NCBI GenBank assembly: GCA_903925075.1
Contig: CAIYDQ010000124.1
Span: forward strand, 1 to 35,629
Direction: 5' to 3'
DNA from: an uncultured Geobacter sp.
GTDB taxonomy: Bacteria > Desulfobacterota > Desulfuromonadia > Geobacterales > Geobacteraceae
DNA: 35,629 nt
The notes below the pieces were generated by a model that was given only the letters and a program-made list of their open reading frames with translations, ran no database searches and was not told where the DNA came from. Position 1 is the stretch's first letter; each line of letters opens with the position of its first letter. A program made the position numbers and the translations under genes. Positions 24,449 to 34,339 of the stretch are shown piece by piece.

Positions 24449-24784
24449 GTCGTGCGTGGCCTCTATTTCCCAACCTGGTATTTTTTAGAAATATTTCCCA
24501 TCTTCACTGGGTAGTTACGCAGCTTGCCTCTTTTCCATCTTCCCCTTCTGGCGAGAAGAAAACGGAAGGTCTTTGTGACGACTCCCGATTCCGTCTTAGT
24601 ACTCAATATTTATAGGGCTAGCCGGTAAGGAGGTGGCTGTGGGAATCAAGAAGGCACTGAGCCGGTGCTGATCCACATCGTCATTCACACATTCCGTCAC
24701 GCTGAACCGCAAATAAAAACTTGTCTTATTTGCGTTTTTGGGTAAAAGTGCAAATAGTTTAAATTTATATTTGCGGATTTATCT

Positions 24785-25965
24785 ATGCGAAGAATCGACC
24801 TGAGCCCTGAGCGGCAAGAATTGCTTGTCCCTCTCGCATCCCACCCGGGCGCCTTTGGGCTGATCCCGCCGCCGACGCCTCTTAACCTGAACCTCCCGCT
24901 ACAGGAAGTACGGAGGGCGCATGAGGCGCTGGGGCTCCTTCAAGCTTCCGTTACCGCTCTTCCAAACCGATACTTGGTCACGAGGACCTTTGACCGCAGA
25001 GAAGCTGTCAGAAGTAGCCAGATTGAGGGAACCGGTTCGGACATCGACGACCTCCTCACATTCGAAGCAACAGGGAACGACGAAGGCCTCCCACCCGATG
25101 TTCTCGTTACCTTCAACTACGTCATGGCACTTGAGTACGGTCTTCGTCAGGTCGCAGAACATGGCGTCAAGGCGTTTACCATCGAGCTCATTAAGGAGCT
25201 TCATAAGCGGTTGATGGAAGGAGTGCCCCATTATGGGGACGTGCCTGGTCAAATAAGGCAGCGACAGAACTGGATAGCTGGGATTCGAATTTACGATGCC
25301 AAGTTTGTCCCCCCGCCTCCGGATCGGGTGGAGGAGTGCCTGACAGACCTGCTGCGTGTCCTCCGTACCAGGCGGCAGAAGAGGATTTCTACGAGGTCTC
25401 TCTGGTTATCCGTCTTGCGATTGTGCACGCACAGTTTGAGACCATCCACCCCTTCATAGACGGCAACGGCCGAGTGGGAAGAATTCTCCTGCCTTTGATG
25501 CTCGCGGCCGAAGGGTACCCACCCGTCTATCTCGCGGGGTTCTTAAAGGTCAACCAAGACCTGTACTATCAGACGCTGGGACAGGTACAGCTGAGAGGGG
25601 AATGGACCGATTGGGTTCGGTTCCTCGCAACTGGCTTCGATATCGCTTGTCGCGAGTCAATTGGTATAGCGAAGGAACTTATGGCCATCGTGGCTCGCTG
25701 GAAGGAGATTCTCGCCACCTTGAACCTTCGGTCGCACTCCGCAGTAAATCGACTGCCGGATTACCTTATCGGAACACCGGTAGTTACCGTAAGGCAGGTG
25801 GCGAAGGACCTTGAGGTTAACTTCACGGCCGCTAACAGGGCTCTCAGCCAACTCCAGGAACTTGGGATAGTTGAACTAGTAGGAAAGGGCAAGCGCAACC
25901 GAATCTTCACCGCCCGAGAAGTTATCAAGCTATTGAGCCTGCCAACCGAGGCGCAGCGATACTGA
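24785..25965 (+). pseudogene. Fic/DOC family AMP transferase, frameshifted
   Basis: The 5' part (24785 to about 25375) encodes the N-terminal Fic domain with the inhibitory helix motif SSQIEGT. The 3' part in another frame (from about 25375) has the catalytic motif HPFIDGNGRVGR and a C-terminal winged-helix part (VRQVAKDLEVNFTAANRALS). The two parts are homologous to one continuous Fic protein of about 390 aa. The shift moves downstream codons by -1 (one base lost, or two gained), around 25360-25385. Fic proteins transfer AMP to target proteins. Unless programmed frameshifting or a sequencing error applies, the protein is inactive. Confidence 0.85.
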
Positions 25966-25972
25966 CGTTACA

Positions 25973-26131
25973 GGCGCTCTCGAAAAATTTGTTCATGGTC
26001 AGCGCCTGGCCGAACTGGCCAACGAGAAGGCGAGGGATAAGGCCAACATTGAGGGAAATGATTCAGATGGGGACGCTCTGGGTGAAGACGCTTTTTTAAT
26101 ATGGAACCGCGCGAGTGGTATGATCATCTAG
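25973..26131 (+). pseudogene. short open fragment without a start (unknown)
   Basis: About 52 codons (GALEKFVHGQRLAELANEKA and onward, ending RASGMII) stay open without a start or ribosome site. The Ala/Glu/Lys-rich text looks like a real protein tail and may be a remnant. No family is recognised. Confidence 0.25.
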
Positions 26132-26146
26132 ATTCAGAAATGCAAA

Positions 26147-26176
26147 GAGGCCACATCAAATATATGATGTGGCCTC
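26147..26176 (-). terminator. 12-bp perfect hairpin
   Basis: GAGGCCACATCA (26147-26158) pairs with TGATGTGGCCTC (26165-26176) with loop AATATA. On the minus strand it follows the stop codon at 26175 and continues CTCTTTGCATTTC, so it may have been the terminator of a minus-strand gene now reduced to a fragment. Confidence 0.5.
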
Positions 26177-26312
26177 ATTGATTCAACACAAGCTGTTCCC
26201 ACGATATCGAGTATAGTTCCGCCAAAGCAGCTAATGACATCGTATCCATCTTCCCACCCGTTCTATTTCCCTTTGCTGAAGGACCCATTTTGTTGCTGTT
26301 AAATGCCGGGGA
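26175..26312 (-). pseudogene. possible 3' remnant of a minus-strand gene
   Basis: Read on the minus strand, the frame ends GGKMDTMSLAALAELYSISW and EQLVLNQ before the stop and the terminator-like hairpin. No start is supported, and the upstream end runs into the sigma-54 regulator fragment on the other strand. It looks like the tail of a deleted gene; the family is unknown. Confidence 0.3.
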
Positions 26313-26688
26313 CTTGACATTGCCATTTCCCCCGCTATTGTGCCTGGTGCGTTGGAAAAGCTGACGAACTACGGGTGGCCGGGAAACGTCAGGGAGCTGG
26401 AAAACTTGGTGGAAAGGGAGTTGATCCGACATCGAGGAGGACAGCTGAGATTCGATTCCCTGCTGCCGAATGAGAAGGGCGCCGAAACGCGACAAGTCAT
26501 GGAAAGTAAAGTTGCCGGCCGATAAACCTTGACGAAGTTATGGCCGTGCATATAGACAACATTCTTAAACTGACAAAAGGGAAGATACATGTACCGGGAG
26601 GGGCGGCGGAACTCCTCGGCATCAACCCGAAACCCTGAGAGGGCGAATGAGCAAGCTTGGGCTCATGCGCGGCAGGAGAACCTGGTAG
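26313..26688 (+). pseudogene. 3' remnant of a sigma-54-dependent regulator (FhlA/NtrC type)
   Basis: Three successive frames read as the C-terminal part of one enhancer-binding protein: AISPAIVPGALEKL / NYGWPGNVRELENLVERELI (to 26525), then LDEVMAVHIDNILKLTKGKI and PGGAAELLGINP (26525-26638), then TLRGRMSKLGLMRGRRTW (to 26688). The order (AAA lid, linker, HTH) is right for this family, but stops and shifts interrupt it and the ATPase core is missing. It is a dead gene, possibly a former regulator of the Mo-enzyme gene that follows. Confidence 0.85.
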
Positions 26689-26749
26689 ACCGAAAGGGTC
26701 GATGCTTGTCGTCTCGCGGTTGCCACATTTTAGGAGCAGGAGGCAATAT

Positions 26750-28870
26750 ATGAAGTTCGAGGATTCAATCGTGCGGACCTCTTGTCGAGGTTGTCATGGC
26801 GTGTGCCAGGTGCTGGTCCATTTGGACGATGAGGGGAATCCGGTAAAGGTGACCGGAGATCCCGAGAGCCCGACGAGCTTTGGCTACATCTGCCCAAAGG
26901 GGATGGCCGGACCGGAGATTATACGCCATCCGGACCGGATAGTGACGCCGATGCGACGCACGGGTCCTCGCGGTTCGGGGCAGTGGAAGGCGGTCTCGTG
27001 GGACGAAGCGTTGGACGAGATGGCCGAGGTTTTCGACCGCATTCGCAAAACCTCCGGACCCGAGTATGTGGCGCTCTGCCAGGGGACCGGACGTCCTTAC
27101 ACGGAATTCACCGGGCGGTTCATCCATGCCTTCGGGTCGCCCAACTTCGTGAGTCCGGGGCACAATTGTTTCCTCCCCCGGAACATTTCGTCGGCGCTTA
27201 CGGTGGGATGGCTTCCTCAACCCGATCTTCACGGGGTGACCGGCACCATGCCTGCGGCGCTGTTGGTGATCGGCAACAACGCTCTGGAGAGCGGCGCCGC
27301 CGACGGTCTTGGTTCGAGCGCCATTCGTAAAGCGATCGGGGCCGCTCGGGAAGTCATCGTCGTGGACCCGCGTCGAACGCAGGCGGCAACCAAGGCGAGT
27401 CACTTCCTGCAGATCCGCCCGGGAACCGACTGCGCGCTTCTTTTGGCAATGCTCAACGTGATCATCGCCGAGGGGTGCTACGATCAGGCCTTCGTCGCCC
27501 AGTACTGCACCGGTTTCGCGGAACTCGCCGAGCATGTCCAGGCGTTTCCACCGGAATGGGCCGAACCGATTACCCGCGTACCCGCGCCGGCCATCCGGGA
27601 GGCCGCGCGAGCCTTTGCCCGGACCAAACCGGGATGCGTCATCTGGGGAAACGGCATGGATTTGAACCTGTCCGCCTTTCAGGCCGGCCGCGCGGCGCTC
27701 ATCCTCATGGCCATCACCGGCAACCTCGACGTCCCGGGCGGCATGGTTCGCTACCTTCCCCCCGAGGGGGTGCGGTCCAAATCGCCGCAGGTGGACAAGG
27801 CGATTCTCGGCATGCAGTTCCTGCCGCCGGGCCAAAAGGAGAAAATGATCGGCGCCGGGCGTTTCCCGTTCGCTCCCGGCTGCCACCAGCCCACCTTCTG
27901 GGACGCGTGTTTCACGGGGAAACCCTATCGCCCCCGGGCCGTCTGGCTGGTCGGCACCAACCCGATTACCACCGCGACGCGGGGAGATGCGATAGAGGCC
28001 GCGCTTCGGGACCACATGGAGTTCACGGTCGTCTCGGACTTCTTCATGACCCCGACGGCCGAACTGGCCGACCTCGTCCTTCCCGCCGCTCACTGGCTCG
28101 AACAGGACGACGTCGTCTACTTTCACAAGGTGTGGTGCATCCTGGCCCGCCGGCAGATCGTGCAGACCGGCGAGGCGCGGGACGATCGCGATGTCATGCT
28201 GGAACTGGCCCATCGGCTCGGACTGCATGATGCGTTCCCCTGGCCGGATCGCAAGGCCTATCTCGAATGGCTTCTTGAGCCGTCGGGGCTTCATTTCAAG
28301 GAGTTCGCGGAGAAGGGAATTCTCTTGGGGCACATGCGCTACCGAAAGCATGAAACGGAAGGGTTCCCCACCCCCAGCGGCAAGGTTGAGCTGGTGAGTT
28401 CCGTGATGGCGAGCATGGGACGACCGCCGCTGCCGGTGTACAGCGAGCCGCCGGTTTCCTCGGAGCTGGTCGACGAGTACCCGTACCTGCTGATGACGGG
28501 AAACAAGACGCTTCCCTTCTTCCACTCGGAGGGACGCCAGATACCGTCCCTGCGTCGGCTCCGTCCCGAGCCGCGGCTGAGCGTGCACCCGGAACTGGCT
28601 GAAGCGAGGAAATTTGCCGAAGGGGACGCCGTATCCGCCGTCACCGCCTGGGGGAGAGCGAAGTTTATCCTTCATCTTGACGATGGTCTTTCGCCTGATG
28701 TGGTGCATGCGGAGCATGCGTGGTGGTTTCCGGAAAGACCGGGCCCGGATCATGGCTGGAGGGAGAGCGCGACAAGCCTGCTGTTTGGGCATGAAGAGTT
28801 TGACCCCGACTCCGGGGCCGAACCCCTGAAATCTTCAAGGTGCAGAGTTGAACCGTACTTAGCTCTTTAG
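26750..28870 (+). CDS. Mo/W-bisPGD (DMSO reductase family) protein, cytoplasmic
   Basis: This is a 706-aa protein. The N-terminal 4Fe-4S cluster ligands are C12, C15, C19 and C48 (SCRGCHGVCQ ... YICPKG). C140 in PGHNCFLPRN is the likely Mo/W ligand. The C-terminal molydopterin dinucleotide-binding domain begins near YLLMTGNKTLPFFHSEG. No Tat signal precedes the first Cys, so it acts in the cytoplasm. From memory, the Cys spacing is close to that of acetylene hydratase (Cys9/12/16/46 and Cys141), but the key Asp13 of that enzyme is His16 here, so that activity is not claimed. Substrate unknown. I chose the ATG at 26750 with AGGAGG upstream. No partner Fe-S or membrane subunit is adjacent. Confidence 0.85.
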   Translation: MKFEDSIVRTSCRGCHGVCQVLVHLDDEGNPVKVTGDPESPTSFGYICPKGMAGPEIIRHPDRIVTPMRRTGPRGSGQWKAVSWDEALDEMAEVFDRIRKTSGPEYVALCQGTGRPYTEFTGRFIHAFGSPNFVSPGHNCFLPRNISSALTVGWLPQPDLHGVTGTMPAALLVIGNNALESGAADGLGSSAIRKAIGAAREVIVVDPRRTQAATKASHFLQIRPGTDCALLLAMLNVIIAEGCYDQAFVAQYCTGFAELAEHVQAFPPEWAEPITRVPAPAIREAARAFARTKPGCVIWGNGMDLNLSAFQAGRAALILMAITGNLDVPGGMVRYLPPEGVRSKSPQVDKAILGMQFLPPGQKEKMIGAGRFPFAPGCHQPTFWDACFTGKPYRPRAVWLVGTNPITTATRGDAIEAALRDHMEFTVVSDFFMTPTAELADLVLPAAHWLEQDDVVYFHKVWCILARRQIVQTGEARDDRDVMLELAHRLGLHDAFPWPDRKAYLEWLLEPSGLHFKEFAEKGILLGHMRYRKHETEGFPTPSGKVELVSSVMASMGRPPLPVYSEPPVSSELVDEYPYLLMTGNKTLPFFHSEGRQIPSLRRLRPEPRLSVHPELAEARKFAEGDAVSAVTAWGRAKFILHLDDGLSPDVVHAEHAWWFPERPGPDHGWRESATSLLFGHEEFDPDSGAEPLKSSRCRVEPYLAL

Positions 28871-28961
28871 TAGTCAACAACGATCGATCGCTATCTATCG
28901 AGTAGCATGGGCCGACGTGAGCCCGTTGGGGAAGCTGGTCAGATGTACAAAATCCACCTGA

Positions 28962-31175
<2,214 letters not shown>

Positions 31176-31238
31176 TGGCGGCCTAGACGTCTTCGAGGGC
31201 TGCTAACGGGGCGGCGGAAAAACGGGGAGCCAGCAACC

Positions 31239-31273
31239 GGTTTAGCGGACGGCGTAACAGCCGCCGCTAAACC
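31239..31273 (+). terminator. strong hairpin after katG
   Basis: GGTTTAGCGG (31239-31248) pairs with CCGCTAAACC (31264-31273), with an inner GGC/GCC pair. No T tract follows, so termination may be rho-dependent or the structure may be a 3' stability element. Confidence 0.5.
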
Positions 31274-31304
31274 GAGATGTCGGGAAAATGCGGAAACTCC
31301 ATAA

Positions 31305-31448
31305 TTCTACTTTGTCACATTGCTTCCCCCTCCCTGACCTTCCCCCTCCGGGGGAGGGGACGACAGCTCCTCCCCCCAGCGGGGGGAGGTTGGGAGGGGG
31401 GGATCAGAGGCGAGAAATCACCGTTCAAGGCAATGTGACAAAGTAGAA
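31305..31448. repeat. palindromic MITE-like element with 19-bp inverted ends
   Basis: TTCTACTTTGTCACATTGC (31305-31323) is the perfect reverse complement of 31430-31448. Between them lie C-rich and G-rich blocks that can also pair (CCCCCTCCC with GGGAGGGGG, CCTCCCCCC with GGGGGGAGG), giving a long cruciform of 144 bp. There is no coding capacity. It has the form of a non-autonomous MITE or a large REP/BIME-type element, and lies between katG and the convergent regulator gene. Confidence 0.7.
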
Positions 31449-31518
31449 ATAATCGCCCCGCCGGGTGCGAGCTTGCCGTCTTTTACCTCGGTCATGATTG
31501 AGCCCTTCCCGCAAACGG

Positions 31519-33147
31519 TCATTTTTGCAATTCCTGCTCCGCGGCCGAGGAGACCGGATGGCCTCTTTCGTCGCGCACTTTACAAAGTCGCCGCCACAGG
31601 GTGGACAGGCTTATCCCTAACTCGCGCGCAGTTTTCTGACGGTTGCCGTTGCAGCGCTCCAGCGTCTCCAAAAGCAAAAGGCGCTCAACATCGGCAAGCT
31701 TGTCGGTCAAGGTGGCGCGCTGCCCCGCGGGCGGGAGCGGCACCACCTCGATATGGTCCGCCGCGACGAGTTTGGGCGGCAAATGGCCGACGAGGATCTT
31801 TTCGCCGGGGCTCAGGCTGATAATTCGCTCCAGGACGTTATGCAGTTCGCGCACATTGCCCGGCCAGTGGTACTGCACCAGGCAAGACATGGCGCCCTGG
31901 TCGATGTCCGGCACCGGCACCCCTTCGGTGTGCGCCAGTTTTTCGAGAATGGCTCTCACCAGCAGCGGAATGTCTTCTTTGCCCTGTCGCAAAGGGGAGA
32001 TGTAGATATCGATTACATTCAGGCGGTAAAACAGGTCGCTGCGGAAGGTCCCCTCATCCATGCAACGCACAAGATCGCGGTTGCAGGTCGCTATGATACG
32101 CACATCCACCGGAGTCGCCCGGTCTGCCCCCACGCGTCGCACCTCATGTTCCTGAAGGACACGCAATAGCTTGGCCTGGAGGTCAAGCGGGGCCTCGCTG
32201 ATCTCGTCGAGCAGCAAGGTGCCGTGGTTCGCTTGTTCGAATAACCCCGCCTGACCGCCCCGACGTGCTCCGGTGAAGGCTCCCTCGACATAGCCGAAGA
32301 AGGTGCTCTCGACGAGGCTTTCCGGAAGTGCCGAACAGTTGATGGCTACAAACGGCTTGTTCGATCGAGCCGAAGCATTGTGGATTGCCTGAGCGAACAG
32401 CTCCTTTCCCGTGCCGCTTTCTCCGAAGATAATGACGGGGGAACTGCTGAGGGCGGCGCTTTTGGCGAGTTTAAGCGGCCCGGCCAGGCGCGGGCCACTA
32501 CAGATGATGTCGTCCCAGGTGTACTTGGCGGTGCGCCGCTTCTGGACCTCATTAAGAAGCTTTTCGCGCTGGCCTATCGAGTAGGCGTTGTTGAAACCGA
32601 AGCCAAACGACGGGGAAATGGGGATCCGTACCGCGGTCGAACCGGCAACGGTAGGGGATGGCCCGATCTGCGGGTGGCCGGTGCGCATGACTTCCACGCA
32701 GGCCTCTATTATCGTCCCCGGCCCTTCGCGCAAGGTAAGCGACTTCGAATCGGCAGTGAACAAGCGACGTCCCGCGGCGTCAAACAGGACCGCCTCTCCG
32801 CCGGCGACTTGAGCGATTAAAGGAAGCGTTTCCTTAAGCGTGTGAAAAAGTCGAACTTGGCGATCGACCCGCTCGCTGTTGGATGCGGCCAGCACGACCC
32901 CCCCCAAGGGGATGGCAAAACATTCGCAATCAGTTTCCTTGTCGATGGACCAGAGCGGAAGCCCCTGAGCCGCGGCCTCCTTGCACAGTTCGAGGAGGGA
33001 GATCTCAACGCTGCTCTGTTCGCCGTCGGGGCCGATCGCTCGGTGGCATTTGCCCTCACGGCTCGCCACGAAGGCAACGCCTCCCGTCACTTTGGCAATG
33101 AGCGGCAGCGCGGCATAAAGGAAATCAAGTGAAATCGAAGTTCGCAA
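31519..33147 (-). CDS. sigma-54-dependent transcriptional regulator (NtrC family)
   Basis: This is a 542-aa protein. N-terminal sensor region (1-190), apparently a tandem duplication: LPLIAKVTGGVAFVASREGK (about 14-33) and LPLIAQVAGGEAVLFDAAGR (about 108-127). AAA+ domain (about 210-445) with Walker A GESGTGKE (242-249), GAFTGA (289-294) for sigma-54 contact, Walker B LLLDE (311-315) and WPGNVREL. The C-terminal Fis-type HTH is NRQKTARELGISLSTLWRRL. The start codon is TTG at 33147 with GGAGGA upstream; no ATG fits. No receiver domain, so it probably senses a small molecule directly. It diverges from the aldolase-liv operon and likely binds the palindromes at 33179-33290 to activate it. Confidence 0.92.
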   Translation of the reverse strand: MRTSISLDFLYAALPLIAKVTGGVAFVASREGKCHRAIGPDGEQSSVEISLLELCKEAAAQGLPLWSIDKETDCECFAIPLGGVVLAASNSERVDRQVRLFHTLKETLPLIAQVAGGEAVLFDAAGRRLFTADSKSLTLREGPGTIIEACVEVMRTGHPQIGPSPTVAGSTAVRIPISPSFGFGFNNAYSIGQREKLLNEVQKRRTAKYTWDDIICSGPRLAGPLKLAKSAALSSSPVIIFGESGTGKELFAQAIHNASARSNKPFVAINCSALPESLVESTFFGYVEGAFTGARRGGQAGLFEQANHGTLLLDEISEAPLDLQAKLLRVLQEHEVRRVGADRATPVDVRIIATCNRDLVRCMDEGTFRSDLFYRLNVIDIYISPLRQGKEDIPLLVRAILEKLAHTEGVPVPDIDQGAMSCLVQYHWPGNVRELHNVLERIISLSPGEKILVGHLPPKLVAADHIEVVPLPPAGQRATLTDKLADVERLLLLETLERCNGNRQKTARELGISLSTLWRRLCKVRDERGHPVSSAAEQELQK

Positions 33148-33178
33148 TGGTGAATCTCCTCCTTTGTGAGAGCGTGCA

Positions 33179-33290
33179 TGTCACAATTGACACTATGGCA
33201 TGTCATTAGTGACATCGCAACGTGTCTGATTTGACATCATTGCATGTCATAATTGACATGTCAATCATGGCAACCATGTCAATTGTGACA
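33179..33290 (+). promoter_or_regulatory. five phased palindromes TGTCA-N4-TGACA (enhancer/UAS)
   Basis: Fourteen-bp sites occur at 33179-33192, 33201-33214, 33223-33236, 33245-33258 and 33277-33290. The first four are spaced exactly 22 bp, about two helical turns, and the last 32 bp (about three turns). One site has TGTCT instead of TGTCA. They lie 180-310 bp upstream of the -24/-12 promoter, the usual place for enhancer sites of sigma-54 activators. The array is also next to the regulator's own start, so autoregulation is possible. Confidence 0.85.
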
Positions 33291-33470
33291 ATTGCCAATC
33301 TGAGCCTCGGAGTACGGCGGAGCTCTATCTGAAGGTGCCCCCTCCCTGCAACACGACGCTATTTGTGCCGTATCTTCGCAACGTCACGACGTTTTCCACC
33401 GAATTGATTTAATTTGGTCTCAGCTCGTTGTAGAGCTTTTGAAGCAAACGACGCCATTCCCGATGTGCAG

Positions 33471-33486
33471 TGGACTCACTTTTGCA
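33471..33486 (+). promoter_or_regulatory. sigma-54 (-24/-12) promoter of the aldolase-liv operon
   Basis: TGGACTCACTTTTGCA has GG (33472-33473) and GC (33484-33485) separated by exactly ten bases, matching the RpoN pattern. Transcription would start near 33496, about 35 nt before the coding region. The upstream palindromes and the divergent NtrC-type gene support it. Confidence 0.8.
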
Positions 33487-33532
33487 AAACGGCGTTGTAT
33501 GGAATTCAACCAAATTGAAAAGGAAAATGACT

Positions 33533-34327
33533 ATGCATGAGAATAGCGCCATCGGTACCAAAACGGCTTCGCAGATAACCGAAGACTCGCGTTGTCAGGG
33601 GTCTTCAGCCGACCAGGACCTGCTGCGGGATCTGGTCACCGCAAACCATATCCTTCACGACCAGGGCGTGGTGGACGCTTTCGGACATGTCAGCGTGCGG
33701 CACGATAAGCACCCCGACCGCTTTCTGCTTGCCCGCAACATGGCGCCGGCGCTAGTTGGCATCGAGGATATCGTCGAGTTCGACCTTGACGGCGAACCGC
33801 TGAACGCCGCCGGACGCGCTGTCTATCTTGAACGATTCATTCACGGTCAAATCTACCGGGCGCGGCCGGACGTGATCGCGGTGGTGCATAGTCATTCGCC
33901 GACGGTAGTGCCGTTCAGTGTCGTCAAGAAAACGCCCTTTCGCGCGGTCTGCCACATGGCGGGGTTTATCGGCACGGGCACTCCCAATTTCGATATCAGG
34001 GATGTCGCCGGAGACGGCACCGACCTGCTGATCACCAGCAACGACCTGGGGAAGGCTTTGGCAAAAACACTGGGGGATAAAGTCGTGGTCCTGATGCGCG
34101 GACACGGCTCCACCGTCGTTGCCGGCTCCCTGAAAAAAGCGGTGTACCGGGCCGTCTATACCGAAGTGAATGCGCGCACGCAGGCCGAAGCCTCGCGGCT
34201 GGGCGAAGTCACCTTTCTCTCCGAAGCAGAGTCGGTAACGACCTCGAACTCCATTGAAACGCAGGTTTTCAGGGCCTGGGATTTTTGGAAACAAAAAGCC
34301 GCCGCGGCAACCGCAGCTATCTTTTGA
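33533..34327 (+). CDS. class II aldolase/adducin family protein
   Basis: This is a 264-aa protein. The family pattern is clear: LVTANHILHDQGVVDAFGHV (N-terminal), the metal-binding HSHS in VVHSHSPTVV, and the later His in LMRGHGSTVV. These histidines bind a divalent metal for aldol cleavage or decarboxylation. The sequence resembles the subgroup annotated as HCOMODA/2-hydroxy-3-carboxymuconic semialdehyde decarboxylases; the substrate is not proven. I chose the ATG at 33533 (AAGGA at 33520-33524); 33527 is an in-frame alternative, and the longer start at 33470 lies inside the promoter. It is first in the operon, 12 nt before livK. Confidence 0.88.
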   Translation: MHENSAIGTKTASQITEDSRCQGSSADQDLLRDLVTANHILHDQGVVDAFGHVSVRHDKHPDRFLLARNMAPALVGIEDIVEFDLDGEPLNAAGRAVYLERFIHGQIYRARPDVIAVVHSHSPTVVPFSVVKKTPFRAVCHMAGFIGTGTPNFDIRDVAGDGTDLLITSNDLGKALAKTLGDKVVVLMRGHGSTVVAGSLKKAVYRAVYTEVNARTQAEASRLGEVTFLSEAESVTTSNSIETQVFRAWDFWKQKAAAATAAIF

Positions 34328-34339
34328 AAAGGAGACTAC

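Noticed and set aside
26765-28792. 675-aa minus-strand ORF opposite the Mo-enzyme gene
   Set aside because: High-GC shadow of a clearly homologous plus-strand gene; its translation has no recognisable domain.
26750-28870. Calling the Mo/W protein an acetylene hydratase
   Set aside because: Cys spacing is similar, but the residue after the second cluster Cys is His, not the Asp needed for that reaction.
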